The notes under the pieces are model-generated. The model was not told where the DNA came from and made no database searches. It saw only the letters and a list, made by a program, of their open reading frames with translations. The translations under genes and the position numbers were made by a program. Positions 56,502-64,000 of a DNA stretch of 64,000 nt are shown here, piece by piece (position 1 is the stretch's first letter; each line of letters begins with the position of its first letter). This DNA is from Pseudomonas frederiksbergensis (GTDB taxonomy: Bacteria > Pseudomonadota > Gammaproteobacteria > Pseudomonadales > Pseudomonadaceae): positions 372,001-436,000 of the forward strand of contig NZ_MOBP01000006.1 in the NCBI RefSeq assembly GCF_003732665.1, read 5' to 3'.

Positions 56502-57779
56502 GTGGACGATTACCAGCAGACGATACGCATTTTGTCCGATCGCATAGTGCTGGCGCAGACGCCGATTCGCGTCCTCGATGCGGTCAAGTGGGACGACAAC
56601 ATCCGCAAGGGTTTCCTCAAGGCCAAGGGCAAGGAAATGCCCGCCGTGGACCGTGACTATTACCTGAACCGGCCGCTGTCCTTCGACTCGAGTAAGGTGA
56701 AACTGGAATTCCAGAACATCGAGCGCGATATCACCCGCCAGCTCGGCCAGTTCAACCCGGTCGGCCAGATCATGCGCCGCATGTGCAAGGAATACCGGAT
56801 GGTGGTGCGCATGCTCGAGGCGCGCGGCACCGAGGATTTCGGCCTGATTTCCCAGGAACTGTACGGCGCCGCGTCCGATGCGTTCCACGCCGGCGACCCG
56901 ACCCTGGCCGATCTCGGCCTGATGATGTCCGACTACCTGAACAACATCGACGGCCGTGGCGATCTGAAGGATGAACCGAAAATCCTCACCGCCAAGGACG
57001 CCGTGCACTTGCTGCAAACCCGGCTGAACAAGGTGTTTGGCGAGGCGGAGGAAACCATTCGGGTGTTCGAGTCCGACGGGATCGTCGCCGATGCCGCGGC
57101 CGGTGCCGACTACATCAAGATCCGCACCGATGCGATGTTCAACGAGCGTGACGTGCGCGCCCTGGAAGTCCACGAAGGTCTGGTGCATGTGGGCACCACG
57201 CTCAATGGTCTGAACCAGCCGATTTGCACCTTCCTCTCCAAAGGCCCGCCATCGTCGACGGTGACCCAGGAAGGCCTGGCGATCCTGATGGAAATCATCA
57301 CCTTCGCCTCTTACCCGAGCCGCTTGCGCAAACTGACTAACCGCACCCGCGCCATTCACATGGTGGAGGAGGGCGCCGACTTCTTGCAGGTGTTCGAGTT
57401 CTTCCGCGAGCAAGGCTTCGAAATGGCCGAAAGCTACGGCAATGCCAGCCGGGTTTTCCGTGGTTCAGTACCTAATGGCCTGCCATTTACCAAAGACTTG
57501 TCCTACCTCAAGGGCTTTATCATGGTTTACAACTACATTCAGTTGGCCGTGCGTAAGGGCAAGCTGGAACAGATACCGCTGCTGTTTTGCGGCAAGACCA
57601 CGCTTGAGGACATGCGGACCTTGCGCCAACTGGTGGACGAAGGCCTGGTGGTGCCACCCAAGTACTTGCCGGACCAGTTCCGCGACTTGAACGCATTGTC
57701 GGCGTGGATGTGCTTCTCCAACTTCCTCAACCACCTGAGTCTGGACCGGATCGAAGCCGACTACTCCAACATTTTGTGA
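56502..57779 (+). CDS. DUF1704 / QEGLA-motif protein, MATCAP-like putative metallopeptidase
   Basis: 425 residues from a GTG with an AGGAG site. Often labelled flavohemoglobin expression-modulating QEGLA protein. HEGLVH (H224, E225, H229) is a HExxxH zinc motif, and E257 in TQEGLA is placed to be the third ligand, as in the eukaryotic tubulin carboxypeptidase MATCAP, which belongs to the same family. A zinc carboxypeptidase role is therefore plausible, but no bacterial substrate is known to me. No signal peptide, so cytoplasmic. It lies between two lipoprotein genes. Confidence 0.9.
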   Translation: MDDYQQTIRILSDRIVLAQTPIRVLDAVKWDDNIRKGFLKAKGKEMPAVDRDYYLNRPLSFDSSKVKLEFQNIERDITRQLGQFNPVGQIMRRMCKEYRMVVRMLEARGTEDFGLISQELYGAASDAFHAGDPTLADLGLMMSDYLNNIDGRGDLKDEPKILTAKDAVHLLQTRLNKVFGEAEETIRVFESDGIVADAAAGADYIKIRTDAMFNERDVRALEVHEGLVHVGTTLNGLNQPICTFLSKGPPSSTVTQEGLAILMEIITFASYPSRLRKLTNRTRAIHMVEEGADFLQVFEFFREQGFEMAESYGNASRVFRGSVPNGLPFTKDLSYLKGFIMVYNYIQLAVRKGKLEQIPLLFCGKTTLEDMRTLRQLVDEGLVVPPKYLPDQFRDLNALSAWMCFSNFLNHLSLDRIEADYSNIL

Positions 57780-57788
57780 GAACCACAC

Positions 57789-57894
57789 TGATCGTTCCCA
57801 CGCTCTGCGTGGGAATGCCGCCATGGACGCTCCGCGTCCTCTGTGACGCAGAGCGTCACGGGATGCATTCCCACGCGGAGCGTGGGAACGATCA
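57789..57894. repeat. REP-like repeat, GTTCCCACGC class
   Basis: ATCGTTCCCACGCTCTGCGT near 57791 and GCGGAGCGTGGGAACGATCA ending near 57894, with an inner symmetry (GTGACGCAGAGCGTCACG). This is a separate, common Pseudomonas repeat family, present once here. Confidence 0.85.
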
Positions 57895-57923
57895 ATCATC
57901 ACTTTTTCGCGAGGTTTCAACGG

Positions 57924-58838
57924 ATGAGAATCCTCGGCATCCTCTGCCTTCTTCTGACCTTGAGCGGTTGCAGCTCGCTGTTGTTCTACCCCGAACCCGG
58001 CCAGCCGTTCACTCCGGACAAGGCCAAGCTCGAATTCCGCGACCTCACCCTGACCACGGCCGACGGCTTGAAGCTGCACGGTTGGTGGTTGCCAGTGGCC
58101 AAAGGCGTCGAGGTCAAAGGTACAGTGCTGCACCTGCACGGCAATGGCGGCAACCTGTCTTATCACCTCGGTGGGAGCTGGTGGTTGCCGAAAGAGGGTT
58201 ACCAAGTGTTGCTGGTGGACTATCGCGGTTATGGCCTGTCCGAGGGCAAACCGAGCCTGCCAGAGATCTATCAGGACATCGACGCCGCGTTCAAATGGCT
58301 TGACCAGGCGCCGGAGGTCAAGGGCAAGCCGTTGGTCATTCTCGGCCAGAGCCTCGGTGGCTCGATGGCCGTGCATTACCTGGTCCAGCACCCGGAACGC
58401 CAGCCTCAAATCAAAGCATTGGTCCTCGACGGTGCGCCCGCCAGCTACCGCGATGTCGGTCGATTCGCCCTGACCACCTCGTGGCTGACCTGGCCATTCC
58501 AGGTGCCGCTGTCGTGGCTGGTGCCGGACGGCGACAGCGCGATCAACTCCATGGCGCAGCTCAAAGGCGTGCCGAAACTGATCTATCACAGCATCGACGA
58601 CAACCTCGTGCCCCTTTCCAACGGCATTCGTCTGTATCAAGCTGCGCCGCCGCCGCGGGTGCTGCAACTGACCCGTGGCGGTCACGTGCAGACCTTCGCC
58701 GACCCGGTCTGGCGCCAGGTGATGCTGCGCTACCTCGAAGACCCGCAGCATTTCAATGGTCTGCGCCGCCTGGGTGAAATCCCCAATTACCCGGTGCCCG
58801 TGAATTCAAAAGATGAACCACCAGAGAGTCCGCAATGA
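57924..58838 (+). CDS. Alpha/beta hydrolase lipoprotein
   Basis: 304 residues. Lipobox LTLSGC (C16) and an alpha/beta-hydrolase fold: oxyanion HGNGG at 72-76, DYRGYGLSEG at 99-108, nucleophile S143 in GQSLGGS, and a catalytic His likely in GGHVQTF near 254. E. coli YfhR and BEM46-type hydrolases are similar. The substrate is unknown. The start ATG at 57924 fits the lipoprotein signal. Its stop overlaps the next start by ATGA. Confidence 0.9.
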   Translation: MRILGILCLLLTLSGCSSLLFYPEPGQPFTPDKAKLEFRDLTLTTADGLKLHGWWLPVAKGVEVKGTVLHLHGNGGNLSYHLGGSWWLPKEGYQVLLVDYRGYGLSEGKPSLPEIYQDIDAAFKWLDQAPEVKGKPLVILGQSLGGSMAVHYLVQHPERQPQIKALVLDGAPASYRDVGRFALTTSWLTWPFQVPLSWLVPDGDSAINSMAQLKGVPKLIYHSIDDNLVPLSNGIRLYQAAPPPRVLQLTRGGHVQTFADPVWRQVMLRYLEDPQHFNGLRRLGEIPNYPVPVNSKDEPPESPQ

Positions 58839-59164
58839 GTGAAGAACGTAACGCCATCCCGCTGATCATCACCGGTATCTGCACCATCCTCGGCACCGTC
58901 GGGGTGCTGTGGTACTACGGCTACCTGCACTTCGCCAAGCCTGAGGATGCGTTGCTGCTCAACGAATTCACCATGCTCAAGACCGTGCCCGGCGAAGACT
59001 ACAAAGTCGCCCTGGAACCCGCCCCGCAAGTCGCCCAGTGCATCGATGGCGTGCTGGTGCTGTTCGACACCGAGCAAAAAGGCCTGACTGGCGTGTTGAT
59101 CAACGGCCAGAAAAAAGCCGTGCGCTGCATGGGCCAGGAAACCCCGCAGAAACTCGAGCAGTAA
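58835..59164 (+). CDS. Small membrane-anchored hypothetical protein
   Basis: 109 residues with one N-terminal membrane segment (about 9-30, PLIITGICTILGTVGVLWYY) and a soluble C-terminal part with two cysteines (CIDGVLVLFD and RCMGQ). I do not recognise a family. It is translationally coupled to the alpha/beta hydrolase gene and probably acts with it at the inner membrane. Confidence 0.82.
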   Translation: MSEERNAIPLIITGICTILGTVGVLWYYGYLHFAKPEDALLLNEFTMLKTVPGEDYKVALEPAPQVAQCIDGVLVLFDTEQKGLTGVLINGQKKAVRCMGQETPQKLEQ

Positions 59165-59192
59165 CCTAAATCCTGCGATCACGACGATCCAA

Positions 59193-59282
59193 TGTGGGAG
59201 CGGGCTTGCTCGCGAAGGCGGTCTGACATTCAATATATTCGTCGCCTGATATACCGCTTTCGCGAGCAAGCCCGCTCCCACA
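59193..59282. repeat. REP pair (main family, copy 14)
   Basis: TGTGGGAGCGGGCTTGCTCG from about 59193 and the inverted arm ending at 59282; a short direct duplication CCGCTCCCACAGG follows. Between convergent genes. Confidence 0.93.
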
Positions 59283-59316
59283 GGCCGCTCCCACAGGGGT
59301 GAAGTGTATGCCCAGC

Positions 59317-59351
59317 AAAAAGCCCCGCCTGATCACTCAGGCGGGGCTTTT
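59317..59351. terminator. Bidirectional terminator
   Basis: AAAAAGCCCCGCCTGA - TCAC - TCAGGCGGGGCTTTT serves the rightward genes and, read in reverse, the leftward lptF-like gene. Confidence 0.92.
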
Positions 59352-59368
59352 GTGTTTCAGCGTGACGC

Positions 59369-60157
59369 TTAGTTCGAGCTAACCGCCGAACGTGGCACCA
59401 CTGGCTGGTTGTCGTTGGAAATGGTCACTTCCACCCGACGATTCATCGCACGGCCAGACACACTGGTGTTTTCCGCAACCGGGTATTCCTTGCCATAACC
59501 CTGGGCAACGATGCGCGCTGGATCAACACCCATCTTCACCAGTGCGGTGCGTACGGAATCGGCACGACGCTCGGACAGCGTCTGGTTGTGGCCGGCGCTA
59601 CCGGTGCTGTCGGTGTAGCCTTCGACAATCACTTTGCGATCCGGGTTTTCCTGAAGGAATTGCGCCAGTTTGTTGATGTTCACCAGACCGCTGGACTTCA
59701 GGTCAGCACGGTCGGTGGCGAACAGCACGTCACCGAAAGTCACCAACGTACCGCGATCGGTCTGCTTGGCGTTCAGGCTGTCTTGCAGTTGCTTAATCTG
59801 CTGGTCGCGAGCGTCCAGACGGGCCTGGGCACGTTGGGCGGCGGCGTTTTTCAGATTGGCTTCAGCGGTGCGCAGGGCGATGGTCTGCTTGGCCACTTCC
59901 ACGCGCTGGTTGGTCAGGTAAGCCAGTTGGTCAACCTTGGCCTGGTCCTGTTTGTCCTGGTAAGCCTTGTCGGCCTTGTCCAGGTAGTCACTGGCGTCTT
60001 TGGTCTCAAGGGCCGCGACTTTGCTCGCTTGCGGGTTGGCTTGCAGGCCGGAGTAGTTCACGCGGGCCTGTTCCAGGTTCGCGTTCGGCGGGGTGGAGCA
60101 GGCAGCCAGGGCGACGCTTGCGGCCAGGAGAGCGGGGATCATCAATTGTTTACGCAT
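59369..60157 (-). CDS. lptF: OmpA-family lipoprotein, LptF-like
   Basis: 262 residues. Lipoprotein signal with lipobox ALAAC (C20), a long helical middle (about 60-140, KAYQDKQDQAKVDQLAYLTN) and a C-terminal OmpA peptidoglycan-binding domain (about 145-255) with VIVEGYTDSTGS and LSERRADSVRTAL. PA3692 (LptF), an alginate-regulon outer-membrane lipoprotein, is the counterpart in P. aeruginosa. A DUF4398 lipoprotein gene lies just upstream, likely in one operon. Confidence 0.92.
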   Translation of the reverse strand: MRKQLMIPALLAASVALAACSTPPNANLEQARVNYSGLQANPQASKVAALETKDASDYLDKADKAYQDKQDQAKVDQLAYLTNQRVEVAKQTIALRTAEANLKNAAAQRAQARLDARDQQIKQLQDSLNAKQTDRGTLVTFGDVLFATDRADLKSSGLVNINKLAQFLQENPDRKVIVEGYTDSTGSAGHNQTLSERRADSVRTALVKMGVDPARIVAQGYGKEYPVAENTSVSGRAMNRRVEVTISNDNQPVVPRSAVSSN

Positions 60158-60212
60158 AATGGTTCGTCCTTTCTATCGATAAGAGCTTCAGGCGTGTGGT
60201 CCGGATGCGCGC

Positions 60213-60626
60213 TTACTGCACAGAGCGCTGACTTTCCTGACGCAGTTCCTGAACACCTTTCTGGGAATCCTTGACAGCCTGTTCGGCCTTCATCGCCTGG
60301 GCCTTGCGTTCAGCGACGCGAGCGTCCCACTCGGCTTGTTCGGCCAGGGTGCGGGCCTCGTCATACTTCTTGTCGTGCATGGCGATTTCGGCTTGTTTCA
60401 GTTTGTCCTGGGCGGACTTCATTTCCACGGCTGCGAATTCAGTACCACCGGCGCTGACGGCGCTGTTCACGGCGGATTGGGTCACGGCGTATTGCTCGGT
60501 CGGCGGGTTGCCAGCGCAACCGGCGAGGACGAAGGTGCTGCCGATCGCCAGTGCAGCCAGTTTCAGACCGCGCAGGTGGGTGAACGAGGATTTGGCAGTG
60601 CTGGTCTTCATGGTCTTCAACTCCAT
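60213..60626 (-). CDS. DUF4398 lipoprotein
   Basis: 137 residues from ATG 60626 (AGGAGATAT ribosome-binding site). Lipobox VLAGC (C37) after a somewhat long, basic N-region, then a helical domain with AEIAMHDKKYDEARTLAEQA and EWDARVAERKAQAMKAEQ, the DUF4398 pattern. PA3691 is the counterpart. Together with the LptF-like protein it probably acts at the outer membrane-peptidoglycan interface. Confidence 0.9.
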   Translation of the reverse strand: MELKTMKTSTAKSSFTHLRGLKLAALAIGSTFVLAGCAGNPPTEQYAVTQSAVNSAVSAGGTEFAAVEMKSAQDKLKQAEIAMHDKKYDEARTLAEQAEWDARVAERKAQAMKAEQAVKDSQKGVQELRQESQRSVQ

Positions 60627-61001
60627 TGGATATCTCCTGAAAAACATCTAAATCCATCCTGGTGTGAGGAGCCGTAACCGAATTTTCAAAACGTGATTTG
60701 AAACGGCCGTACCAGGCGTGGTTACTGGGTACGACCCGAGGCGTTTTTCAAAAGTTCAGAGAAGATGGCCTATTGCCGAAAAAAACTTTGACCGAGCGGA
60801 CAAGGCTCTAGGACGGGAACTTTCGCGGTGCGGGGAGGTATTGACGAGTTTTTGCAGGCTCGAAATCACGCCATTTTCGAGACGATATACAGGCCAATGT
60901 GGGAGCGGGCTTGCTCGCGAAAGCGGTGGGTCAGACCTATCAATATCGACTGACACCACGCCTTCGCGAGCAAGCCCGCTCCCACAGGTTCAGCGGTAAA
61001 T
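60627..61001. other. 375-bp space upstream of the DUF4398-lptF operon
   Basis: Contains the leader and promoter side of the leftward operon and a REP pair at 60899-60987. I see no gene; short frames through the REP are spurious. No confident promoter hexamers. Confidence 0.6.
60899..60987. repeat. REP pair (main family, copy 15)
   Basis: TGTGGGAGCGGGCTTGCTCG from 60899 and the inverted arm ending at 60987, 15 bp past the stop of the gene ending at 61002. Confidence 0.95.
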
Positions 61002-61346
61002 TCAGTGTTTCGGCTTGTCGTCGTTCGCCGACAAATCATGCAAATGCCGCCGGGACAACGCGAGAAAGCGCGGGGTCGGGCCAACGTCTTCATACAGCGG
61101 ATCACCTTCCTCATCGGTGGCCACCACAGTCTGTCCTTTCACGTACGGGAAGCTCGCTTCGAGTTCTTCCAGCGCCGCGCCAATCAGTTCGCCCAGCAGC
61201 TCTTCGGGATGCCGTTTGGGGTACATCTCGGTGATCGCTGCCAGCCGGGCGGCGGCTTCCACGTCCAGGTGAATCGTATAGCCAGTGTCGGTCAGGCGAC
61301 CTTTGGCGTTTTCTTCCCAATGCTGGGCCAGCTCACGGATTTTCAT
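61002..61346 (-). CDS. Conserved small protein (PA3688-like), unknown function
   Basis: 114 residues from ATG 61346 with GAGGTC upstream. Begins MKIRELAQHWEENAKGRLTD, then a mainly helical region (HLDVEAAARLAAITEMYPKR) that could hold a ribbon-helix-helix- or ParD-like fold; acidic overall. Located divergently from ppc, as I recall in P. aeruginosa. The longer open frame upstream is rejected because it lacks a ribosome-binding site and overlaps the ppc leader. Confidence 0.85.
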   Translation of the reverse strand: MKIRELAQHWEENAKGRLTDTGYTIHLDVEAAARLAAITEMYPKRHPEELLGELIGAALEELEASFPYVKGQTVVATDEEGDPLYEDVGPTPRFLALSRRHLHDLSANDDKPKH

Positions 61347-61549
61347 AATGACCTCATGACGCTCCTGCTCATGGCAGGCGGTGTGAGTGTCCGGCGGTGT
61401 CCGCCGGTAAGCCGTTGTGCGGCTTACAGTTGAGACTAGCTTTAAGCCACAAGGTTTAAAGTCCCTTTGTCGTGTGGCTTGTAAGAACCGGTCTGGAGCG
61501 GCACTCTTGAAGTTCGTAGCCGCCCGGATTTTTTGCTGGAGAACTGCTG

Positions 61550-64000
61550 ATGACCGATATTGATGCACGCTTGCGCGAGGACGTTCACCTGTTGGGTGAG
61601 CTGTTGGGCAACACCATTCGTGAACAGTATGGGGACGGTTTTCTCGACAAGATCGAGCAGATCCGCAAAGGCGCCAAGGCTGACCGTCGCGGCTCGATGG
61701 ACGCCGAACTCAGCGCCAGCCTCAACCAGTTGAGCGAAGACGAGTTGCTGCCGGTGGCGCGGGCGTTCAATCAGTTTCTCAACCTGGCCAATATCGCCGA
61801 GCAATATCAGTTGATTCACCGCCGGGAAGAGTCACAGCCCGCGCCGTTCGAGTCTCGCGTGCTCCCCGAAATACTGGCCCGCCTGCGCGCCGAAGGCCAC
61901 AGCGCCGAATCTCTGGCCCGGCAACTCGGTCGCCTGGAAATCGAACTGGTGCTGACCGCGCACCCGACCGAAGTGGCGCGCCGCACCCTGATCCAGAAAT
62001 ACGATGCCATCGCCGCGCAACTGGCCGCCCAGGATCACCGCGACTTGACCAGCGCCGAGCGCGAGCAGATCCAGGCCAAGTTGCAGCGCCTGATCGCCGA
62101 AGCCTGGCACACCGAAGAAATCCGCCGCACCCGCCCGACACCGGTGGACGAAGCCAAATGGGGCTTCGCGGTGATCGAACATTCCCTGTGGCAAGCGATC
62201 CCCAACTACCTGCGCAAGGCCGATCAAGCCCTGCACGCCGCCACTGGCCTGCGTTTGCCCCTGGAAGCGGCGCCGATCCGCTTCGCCTCGTGGATGGGCG
62301 GCGACCGCGATGGCAACCCGAACGTCACCGCGACGGTCACCCGCGAAGTGTTGTTGTTGGCGCGCTGGATGGCGGCTGATTTGTACTTGCGCGATGTCGA
62401 TCACCTGGCTGCCGAGTTGTCGATGCAACAGGCCAGCGAAGCGTTGAAAGCCAAGGCTGGCGACAGCGCCGAGCCGTATCGTGCGGTGCTCAAGCAATTG
62501 CGTGAACGGCTGCGGGCGACCCGCAATTGGGCGCATGCCTCGCTGACGAAGAGCACACCGGCACCCGCCGATGTGCTGCAAAACAATCGCGACCTGCTCG
62601 ATCCGCTGGAGCTGTGTTTCAACTCGCTGCACGAGTGCGGCATGGGCGTGATCGCTGACGGTCCGCTGCTGGATTGCCTGCGCCGGGCCGTGACCTTCGG
62701 CTTGTTTCTGGTGCGCCTCGACGTGCGTCAGGATTCGTCCCGACACACCGCGGCCATGACCGAAATCACCGATTACCTGGGCCTCGGTCGCTACGAAGAC
62801 TGGAGCGAGGAAGAGCGCATCGCCTTCCTGATGCGCGAACAGAACAACCGCCGCCCATTGCTGCCGGCGTACTTCAAACCATCTGCTGACACCGCCGAAG
62901 TGCTGGCGACCTGCCGGGAAATCGCCGCTGCACCGGGGGCTTCTCTCGGCTCTTATGTGATTTCCATGGCCGGCGCCGCTTCCGACGTGCTTGCCGTGCA
63001 ACTGCTGCTTAAAGAGGCCGGCGTATTGCGGCCAATGCGCGTGGTGCCGCTGTTCGAAACCCTCGCCGACCTCGACAACGCCGGCCCTGTGATCGAAAAG
63101 CTGTTGCTGCTGCCGGGCTATCGCGCGCGCCTGCAAGGGCCGCAGGAAGTGATGATCGGTTATTCCGACTCGGCCAAGGACGCTGGCACCACGGCGGCGG
63201 CCTGGGCGCAGTATCGGGCGCAGGAACGTTTGGTGGATATTTGCCGCGAACAACAAGTGGAACTGCTGCTGTTCCACGGTCGCGGTGGCACCGTGGGGCG
63301 TGGCGGCGGTCCGGCGCATGCGGCGATTCTGTCCCAGCCGCCGGGGTCGGTGGCGGGGCGTTTCCGCACCACCGAGCAAGGGGAAATGATTCGCTTCAAA
63401 TTCGGCCTGCCGGACATCGCCGAGCAAAACCTAAATCTGTACCTGGCCGCCGTGCTCGAAGCGACGTTGCTGCCGCCACCGCCGCCGGAGCCGGCCTGGC
63501 GCCATTTGATGGATGAATTGGCCGCCGATGGCGTCAAGGCTTACCGCGCCGTGGTGCGGGAAAATCCGCAGTTCGTTGAGTACTTTCGCCAGTCGACCCC
63601 GGAACAGGAGCTCGGACGTTTGCCGTTGGGCAGCCGCCCGGCCAAGCGCCGCGCCGGTGGGATTGAAAGCCTGCGCGCCATTCCGTGGATCTTCGGCTGG
63701 ACCCAGACACGCCTGATGCTGCCGGCCTGGCTCGGCTGGGAAGCGGCCCTGAGCAAGGCACTGGAGCGTGGCGAAGGTGAGCTGCTGGGGCAGATGCGCG
63801 AGCAGTGGCCGTTCTTCCGCACCCGCATCGACATGCTGGAAATGGTGCTGGCCAAGGCCGACGCCGATATCGCTCGATCCTACGATGAGCGGCTGGTCGA
63901 GCCCGATTTGCTTCCTTTGGGGGCACATTTACGCGACCTATTGTCGCAGGCCTGCGCGGTGGTCCTTGGCCTGACCGGGCAGTCGCAGCTACTGGCACAT
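61550..64000 (+). CDS. ppc: Phosphoenolpyruvate carboxylase, C-terminus beyond window
   Basis: Makes oxaloacetate from PEP and bicarbonate (anaplerosis). About 817 of roughly 876 residues are visible; the end is cut by the window. Catalytic features are intact: [13 protein letters not shown] (His), [27 protein letters not shown] motif ([13 protein letters not shown]), [19 protein letters not shown] and [10 protein letters not shown]. The ATG at 61550 follows TGGAGAACTGC. Divergent from the small PA3688-like gene. Confidence 0.97.
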   Translation, partial: MTDIDARLREDVHLLGELLGNTIREQYGDGFLDKIEQIRKGAKADRRGSMDAELSASLNQLSEDELLPVARAFNQFLNLANIAEQYQLIHRREESQPAPFESRVLPEILARLRAEGHSAESLARQLGRLEIELVLTAHPTEVARRTLIQKYDAIAAQLAAQDHRDLTSAEREQIQAKLQRLIAEAWHTEEIRRTRPTPVDEAKWGFAVIEHSLWQAIPNYLRKADQALHAATGLRLPLEAAPIRFASWMGGDRDGNPNVTATVTREVLLLARWMAADLYLRDVDHLAAELSMQQASEALKAKAGDSAEPYRAVLKQLRERLRATRNWAHASLTKSTPAPADVLQNNRDLLDPLELCFNSLHECGMGVIADGPLLDCLRRAVTFGLFLVRLDVRQDSSRHTAAMTEITDYLGLGRYEDWSEEERIAFLMREQNNRRPLLPAYFKPSADTAEVLATCREIAAAPGASLGSYVISMAGAASDVLAVQLLLKEAGVLRPMRVVPLFETLADLDNAGPVIEKLLLLPGYRARLQGPQEVMIGYSDSAKDAGTTAAAWAQYRAQERLVDICREQQVELLLFHGRGGTVGRGGGPAHAAILSQPPGSVAGRFRTTEQGEMIRFKFGLPDIAEQNLNLYLAAVLEATLLPPPPPEPAWRHLMDELAADGVKAYRAVVRENPQFVEYFRQSTPEQELGRLPLGSRPAKRRAGGIESLRAIPWIFGWTQTRLMLPAWLGWEAALSKALERGEGELLGQMREQWPFFRTRIDMLEMVLAKADADIARSYDERLVEPDLLPLGAHLRDLLSQACAVVLGLTGQSQLLAH

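Overview
The window is a contiguous piece of a Pseudomonas chromosome, most likely from the P. fluorescens group. The basis is gene content, high GC, Pseudomonas-only families (for example DUF3509), a complete wsp operon, and about 15 copies of the paired REP palindromes typical of P. fluorescens genomes. From memory of PAO1, the gene order nagA-nagR ... ffh-rpsP-rimM-trmD-rplS ... xerD-dsbC-hom-thrC ... recJ ... wspABCDEFR-prfB-lysS ... lptF ... ppc follows the PA3758 to PA3687 stretch. This is therefore mostly core backbone with accessory segments between. No rRNA, tRNA, CRISPR array, insertion sequence or prophage was seen.

Layout. 1-2.2 kb: N-acetylglucosamine catabolism (nagA cut by the window edge, nagR) with a candidate NagR operator pair and two repeat families. 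2.2-10.6 kb: small enzymes (L,D-transpeptidase, two Nudix hydrolases, gamma-carbonic anhydrase, DUF1289, VUT transporter, purT) and leftward membrane proteins (MFS, CNNM/CorC, CcsA-like). 10.7-14.4 kb: ffh and the ribosome/tRNA-modification operon rpsP-rimM-trmD-rplS. 14.6-19.5 kb: xerD, dsbC, hom, thrC. 19.6-23.0 kb: a BvgS/EvgS-like sensor that stops before its kinase, a degenerate stand-alone receiver, a DUF3509 protein and a periplasmic binding protein. 23.0-29.9 kb: CoA-transferase, yaeQ, recJ, an OYE-type ene-reductase and opgD. 30.0-31.1 kb: an AT-richer accessory patch with a small orphan gene and a ParE/ParD-type toxin-antitoxin pair under a clear palindrome. 31.2-41.2 kb: a leftward putrescine/GABA-type locus with an APC permease, two gamma-aminobutyraldehyde dehydrogenases, an ydcSTUV-like ABC importer and a LysR regulator. 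41.3-43.4 kb: a YebE-like DUF533 protein and a lone acyltransferase. 43.5-52.0 kb: wspABCDEF-wspR, the surface-sensing c-di-GMP system. 52.2-54.9 kb: prfB, with an intact programmed +1 frameshift, and lysS. 55.0-61.3 kb: a TetR regulator, envelope lipoproteins, a DUF1704 (MATCAP-like) putative metallopeptidase, LptF-like OmpA protein and a DUF4398 lipoprotein. 61.5 kb to the end: ppc, cut by the window edge.

How the genes work together. The Wsp proteins form one pathway: WspA receptor with WspB/WspD couplers, WspC/WspF methylation control, WspE kinase, WspR diguanylate cyclase. The ydcSTUV/patD block forms a second: polyamine uptake followed by aldehyde oxidation to GABA. The rpsP operon and ffh serve translation and protein targeting. 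REP pairs sit almost only in intergenic spaces, often downstream of or between operon genes, one of them directly after the binding-protein gene of the ABC importer.

I saw no clearly new multi-gene system. The most unusual loci are the two-component remnant at 19.6-21.5 kb, the toxin-antitoxin patch, the CoA-transferase lacking the usual catalytic Asp, and the DUF1704-centred envelope cluster.
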